Positions 60,318 through 64,000 of a stretch of DNA of 64,000 bases are shown here, piece by piece. Position 1 is the stretch's first letter. Every line of letters starts with the position of its first letter. Source of the DNA: Martelella lutilitoris (GTDB lineage: Bacteria > Pseudomonadota > Alphaproteobacteria > Rhizobiales > Rhizobiaceae). The translations under genes and the position numbers were made by a program. The DNA lies in NCBI RefSeq assembly GCF_016598595.1, contig NZ_CP066787.1, forward strand, positions 1 through 64,000, read 5' to 3'. The notes beneath the pieces were generated by a model. It ran no database searches and was not told where the DNA came from. It saw only the letters and a program-made list of their open reading frames with translations.

Positions 60318-62235
60318 CGACGATACGGCCGTTCGCTTCCGTGTCTCCTTTGCGGCCTGGGCTCCGAAAACCCACAAGGACGTGCTCATGAGACAGGTTG
60401 CCAATCTACGGCGCGCGGTCGAGCGCTGGGGATCAGCGCAAACCGATGCGCTGATTGGCGATCCCGTCGAGAACGTCATGTCGTCGGCGCTCGCGATGAA
60501 CTGCGCGTCGACCGCGCCGCCCATGGCGGCGAGCCTGTCACACGCGCTGGCGATGAGCCCGATTTCGCGCCCGGCGAAATGCTGGGACCATGGTGCTGTG
60601 CTGTTCAGAACTTCGGACGGAAAGCTGTGGCCCTATCAGCCGGGATCATCCAAGCAGACGTCGTGGGTCGACGTCATCGTCGGAACGCCGGGCTCCGGCA
60701 AGTCGGTCCTGCTGAACTCGATGAACCTTGGCGTGGCGTTGTCACCGCAAAGTGGCCAGTCAGATGATGGTAGCGGATTGTTGCCACGCATTTCGATCAT
60801 CGATGTCGGCCCGTCTTCGGCCGGATTGATTTCGCTCCTGCGTGACAGCCTGCCGGCGAACCGGCGTCACGAGGTCGTCTATCACCGGCTTCGGATGGAA
60901 GAACAGTATTCGGTCAATCCGTTCGACACCCAGCTCGCATTGCGGTTTCCTCTGGCTCACGAGCGCGGATACCTCGTCAATCTTGTGACCTTGCTATGCA
61001 CGCCGGACGGGGCTGAATCGGCCTATGACGGCATTTCCGCGCTGGCAGCAAGCTGCATTAACGAAGCCTATGAGCGGTTTTCGGACGACCGAGAGCCGAA
61101 GAAATACGTCCCATCGGAGAGTTATGAAGTCGACGCCGCTCTCGGTGAGGTCGGCTATGTCGCCGACCAGTCCTCGACCTGGTGGGAGGTGACCGACATT
61201 CTGATGGAAAACGGTCGACGGCATGAGGCTGCACTGGCGCAGCGCTTTGCTGTTCCGACGCTGTCCGATCTCATCTTGGTATCGAATTCCGAGACTGTGC
61301 GAGAACCATTCAGAGAAATGGTGACGCGGACCCAGGAGCCGGTACTTAAAGCATTTCAGCGCATGGTCAGCTCCGCGACCAAGGATTTCCCCATCCTCGC
61401 TCGCCCGACGCGTTTCGATGTCTCCGGCGCGCGCATCATAGCCTTTGATCTGTCGGACGTGACCGCGACGGTCGGGCCGCAAGCGAAACGACATACCGCT
61501 ATCATGTATATGCTGGCCCACCATGCCGTCACCTCTGACTTCTGGTTGGACGAAGACGAGTTGCGGGGCCTGAAGGCACCGCAAGTCTACATCGACTACC
61601 ATCTGCGCCGTTGGAAAAATAACCGTCAGATGCACAAACGACTGTGCTTTGACGAGTACCACATGACTGGTGGGCTTGGTATTCGCCAGCAGGTCATCAA
61701 TGACGTTCGAGTGTGCCGGAAAGCGGGTGTCCAGATCGCCTTGGCATCGCAGCTGATGGATGACTTCGATGAGGCCATCCAGAAGCTCGTCACCAATATT
61801 TGGTTCTGCAACGTGCCTACGGAAAGCGCGATTTCAGAGGTCTCCGAAACCTACAATCTTTCAGCCTCTGCTCGATCGATCCTCCGAACGCTCCATGGCC
61901 CCGTCCCTGGCGAGGGCGCTCCGGTCATGGCTTATCTGACGCTGAAGAGCGGTGTTTACACCCAATATCTGATCAATGAGCTCGGCCCGATCGAGCTATG
62001 GGCGCTGTCCACCACATCCGAGGACACGGCCTTGCGGTCCATGCTCTATGACCGTCTCGGCTCGAAGCGCGCGCGCGCCATTCTGGCCGCCCGCTTTCCC
62101 GACGGATCTGCAAAGGCAACGATCGAACGCCGGCTCGGTGAGCTGGAAGATCGGGGCGTTGCCGTTGACGAGGGCAAAAGAGGCGATGTCATCCGCGATC
62201 TCGCAGATCAAATTGTGAAGGAGGCAGTAGCATGA
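60214..62235 (+). CDS. dotO: DotO/IcmB ATPase of the type IVB system, 5'-truncated
   Basis: The open frame gives up to 673 residues; family similarity starts near 60320 (RFRVSFAAWA). It has SALAMNCASTAPPMAA, ISRPAKCWDHGAVLFRTSDGKLWPYQPGSSKQTSWVDV, Walker A GTPGSGKSVL and the later KRLCFDEYHMTGGLGIRQQVINDVRVCRKAGVQIALASQLMDDF, which match the C-terminal two thirds of IcmB/TraU. Intact members have about 1000 residues, so the N-terminal third is lost at the junction with the dsb fragment. ATG 60388 could restart translation. Function is doubtful. Confidence 0.82.
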   Translation: MSEAIAATFWPPTLEVAAYSFFRKTVPTLREADGIDDTAVRFRVSFAAWAPKTHKDVLMRQVANLRRAVERWGSAQTDALIGDPVENVMSSALAMNCASTAPPMAASLSHALAMSPISRPAKCWDHGAVLFRTSDGKLWPYQPGSSKQTSWVDVIVGTPGSGKSVLLNSMNLGVALSPQSGQSDDGSGLLPRISIIDVGPSSAGLISLLRDSLPANRRHEVVYHRLRMEEQYSVNPFDTQLALRFPLAHERGYLVNLVTLLCTPDGAESAYDGISALAASCINEAYERFSDDREPKKYVPSESYEVDAALGEVGYVADQSSTWWEVTDILMENGRRHEAALAQRFAVPTLSDLILVSNSETVREPFREMVTRTQEPVLKAFQRMVSSATKDFPILARPTRFDVSGARIIAFDLSDVTATVGPQAKRHTAIMYMLAHHAVTSDFWLDEDELRGLKAPQVYIDYHLRRWKNNRQMHKRLCFDEYHMTGGLGIRQQVINDVRVCRKAGVQIALASQLMDDFDEAIQKLVTNIWFCNVPTESAISEVSETYNLSASARSILRTLHGPVPGEGAPVMAYLTLKSGVYTQYLINELGPIELWALSTTSEDTALRSMLYDRLGSKRARAILAARFPDGSAKATIERRLGELEDRGVAVDEGKRGDVIRDLADQIVKEAVA

Positions 62236-63068
62236 GTTTTCGAAACTTGGCGCTGGCGCTTCTGTTGTCGTCATCGGCAGCTGTCGCGCAAGATACGGAT
62301 GTAGCGACCACATACATCACCTTCAACGATGTGGATGCGGATGCGACACAGGTCGCTCGCAAGATGTATGGGCGCTTCTATCGCATGGTCGAGGCCGAGC
62401 GCGTCTGGCTGGAAGAGCCGACCGAAAGCTATGACCAGATGGTGGTGCGCCTCGGCGACAACCGCAAATGCGATCCAAACTGCGGCGTTGTTGCTCTTTA
62501 TTACAGCGAGCCGGACGCAATGTGGCTTGAAGTCTGGCGGGGCCTTGGCGATGCGGTTGGTATTGGAGACGTCGGCATGGATGGCATTCGCTCCATCCAT
62601 GGCGACGACGGTCGTGTTTGGAAATGGTTCAGCACGTCCTACTCGCCCCAGGTACTAGGTGATGTTTACGAGTCCCGCGTTGCCACGGAAGATGAGAAGC
62701 GCGCCGCCTATGGCGTCCTGAATGCTCGATCGGCACCTCCCGAGGGCGTCGATCCGCCTGAGTTTCTCGCATTTGACGTGGACCTGAAGAGCGGCGACGA
62801 AACCGTCATTACAGCGCGTTCCCTTTACTATTGCGGCAACGGTCCTTGCCCACTGATTGTCCTCGACGGCGATAACAAGGCGATCGCCAACTTCCGGACC
62901 TATGCCGAGGATTTCGCTCTCGAGCCAGATCGCGACGAGGAAGGTTACCGCCTGATCGAATTGTCGATCGACGACGGCATCGGCGTTTACAGCGTCGGCA
63001 GTGGTGAACGGGTCAAGACAATCGGTCTTATGCCTGTCCTGGAGGCTGGTCGGGAGAAGCCGCTATGA
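62232..63068 (+). CDS. secreted protein of unknown function in the type IVB locus
   Basis: The 278-residue protein has a signal peptide (cut after AVAQ) and an acidic mature part with CDPNCGVVALYYSEPDAMWLEVWRG and CGNGPCPLIVLDGDNK, four cysteines that may form two disulphides. I do not recognise a family. Its ATG overlaps the dotO stop and its stop overlaps the lysozyme-like gene, so all are one operon. A periplasmic accessory role in transfer is likely. Confidence 0.7.
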   Translation: MSFRNLALALLLSSSAAVAQDTDVATTYITFNDVDADATQVARKMYGRFYRMVEAERVWLEEPTESYDQMVVRLGDNRKCDPNCGVVALYYSEPDAMWLEVWRGLGDAVGIGDVGMDGIRSIHGDDGRVWKWFSTSYSPQVLGDVYESRVATEDEKRAAYGVLNARSAPPEGVDPPEFLAFDVDLKSGDETVITARSLYYCGNGPCPLIVLDGDNKAIANFRTYAEDFALEPDRDEEGYRLIELSIDDGIGVYSVGSGERVKTIGLMPVLEAGREKPL

Positions 63069-63784
63069 AACAGGTTATCTTGTGCTTATCCGCTTTTTCG
63101 CTCGGCCTGGCGTCGGTAGCGGCACATGCGGGATATCTGGATGCTCTCAAGGGACATGAGGGAGGCGACAGCTACTCGGTCATCAACAAGAAGGGCACCG
63201 CGCTCGGCAAGTACCAGATCACGGCTGGTACATGGGCCACGCTCGGATATACCCAGGGATCTGGTGGTGACTGGTCAAACTACACCTTCACAGACAAGGC
63301 ACGCGCCGCCGGCGTCTCTTCACTCGACGATCTGCGGTATTCCGAAGCCGGCAAGGCACTGCAAGAGCGCGCCGTGAACGAGCTGACCATCAGCAACTGG
63401 AATTCAATGAGTTCCCAAACACGAGGGCTTGTGGGTCAGACAGTCAATGGCGTGCAGATCACACAGGAAAGCCTTCTGGACGCGGCGCATTTTCTTGGCT
63501 CCGGCGCCCTGAATGATTGGGTCGCAAGCGGTTTCGATCCCAACGCGCTACCCGAGAGCTATCTCGCGGCCAATGGCCTGTCATCCTACGCGGAGCTGCA
63601 AGATCTCATCCTGAAGCGCATGGCATCCATCAACGGCAACTCATACGACGGCTTCGGATATACGAACACCTATTCCGTCGGGGGAATGTATGGCGCCACC
63701 AGCGACTTTCCCGGCTTTGGATCTAAGCGGCCCGTTCTCATTCAGGAAGTGCCGCCATATCAGGGAGAAAAGAAAACGCTATGA
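63065..63784 (+). CDS. lysozyme-like peptidoglycan hydrolase
   Basis: The 239-residue protein has a signal peptide (cut after AAHA) and a lysozyme-fold domain: YLDALKGHEGGDSYSVINKKGTALGKYQITAGTWATLGY, with Glu of GHEGG as the likely acid catalyst. The middle resembles transglycosylase-like lysozymes of transfer systems. It would open the wall for the type IVB channel, as VirB1 does in type IVA systems. It is coupled to genes on both sides. Confidence 0.82.
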   Translation: MKQVILCLSAFSLGLASVAAHAGYLDALKGHEGGDSYSVINKKGTALGKYQITAGTWATLGYTQGSGGDWSNYTFTDKARAAGVSSLDDLRYSEAGKALQERAVNELTISNWNSMSSQTRGLVGQTVNGVQITQESLLDAAHFLGSGALNDWVASGFDPNALPESYLAANGLSSYAELQDLILKRMASINGNSYDGFGYTNTYSVGGMYGATSDFPGFGSKRPVLIQEVPPYQGEKKTL

Positions 63785-64000
63785 AGAAGCTTGTATTGTT
63801 TTTTGCACCTGCCCTGATGCTGCACGCGGGATTGACCCATGCCGCAGAGGGAACCGACCAGATCGAACAGCTATTCGATTCCATGCTCGGCGGTCAAAGC
63901 GGCGCATGTACTGACACCGTTAAAATCAGTTTGACCGACGCAATCCGCGCAGGGATCGACACTGAGGTGGCGCGAAAGGAAGCGGCGCTTCAACAGCCGA
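63781..64000 (+). CDS. secreted protein, cut by the window edge
   Basis: The first 73 residues show a signal peptide (MKKLVLFFAPALMLHAGLTHA) and a mature start rich in acidic residues with one Cys (SGACTDTVKISLTDAI). Its ATG overlaps the lysozyme-like stop. The frame runs past the end of the window. I do not recognise it; a place in the type IVB operon suggests a periplasmic component. Confidence 0.65.
   Translation, partial: MKKLVLFFAPALMLHAGLTHAAEGTDQIEQLFDSMLGGQSGACTDTVKISLTDAIRAGIDTEVARKEAALQQP

Noticed and set aside
1..64000. tRNA or rRNA genes, CRISPR arrays or prophage structural genes
   Set aside because: None was seen on either strand; coding density is high and the gaps hold only the sites listed.

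Overview
The window looks like part of a large, mosaic plasmid from an alphaproteobacterium, probably of the order Hyphomicrobiales (Rhizobiales). The main support is a complete repABC replication/partition operon on the minus strand at 30.1-33.9 kb, with its antisense RNA. A DUF1403/ScpB/tyrosine-recombinase group and a block of small plasmid-backbone genes (DUF736, DUF2493, Toprim, a very large methylase-helicase, ParB-like, ArdC) point the same way. Coding is dense and GC-rich. No tRNA, rRNA or CRISPR array was seen.

Layout. 0-5 kb: an iron/molybdate-type ABC importer with an FmdE-like partner, a gene with two in-frame stops, and a LysR regulator. 6-7.7 kb: remnants of rnk, IS21, IS701 and DUF305 genes. 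7.6-14.5 kb: a nitrogen-oxide island with nsrR, nnrU and one long operon (pseudoazurin, ABC importer, two NnrS proteins). 14.8-17 kb: an IS6100-like element between fragments of an AraC gene, a Tn3 transposase and an ornithine cyclodeaminase. 17-24.9 kb: an arginine/ornithine use island (polar amino acid ABC importer, ureohydrolase, CtlX-type amidinohydrolase, ornithine cyclodeaminase, LysR and Lrp regulators). 25-26.2 kb: a second IS6-family element next to a TPP-enzyme fragment. 26.4-34 kb: the replication and stability region, with scpB, DUF1403, a recombinase, a HigBA-type toxin-antitoxin pair and repABC.

34.8-48.7 kb: accessory plasmid backbone with an L,D-transpeptidase, two DUF736 genes, DUF2493, a Toprim protein coupled to a 1452-residue methylase/strawberry-notch helicase, HigBA, VapBC and a 653-residue ParB-like protein. 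The ardC gene here is cut off by an inserted element. 48.7-53.6 kb: this element is a recombinase-in-trio (RIT) type unit carrying tetR and a drug/metabolite transporter; its third recombinase is truncated. 53.9-64 kb: a second, orphan repC with a secreted nuclease, then genes of a type IVB (Dot/Icm, IncI-like) secretion system. That locus is broken by a head-to-head junction near 60.3 kb.

How the parts fit. The nitrogen-oxide and arginine islands look like metabolic cargo. The repABC/ScpB/recombinase/TA genes would keep the replicon stable. The backbone block and the type IVB genes belong to conjugation and establishment. A second repC beside a second kind of transfer locus suggests that two plasmids have fused. 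The most unusual signal is a shared 5' leader: a stem-loop of variable sequence, then GAGAAAG at a fixed distance from the start codon. It precedes three separate backbone genes (43.1, 46.1 and 48.2 kb), and the stem arms change together while the layout is kept, which suggests a structured RNA.
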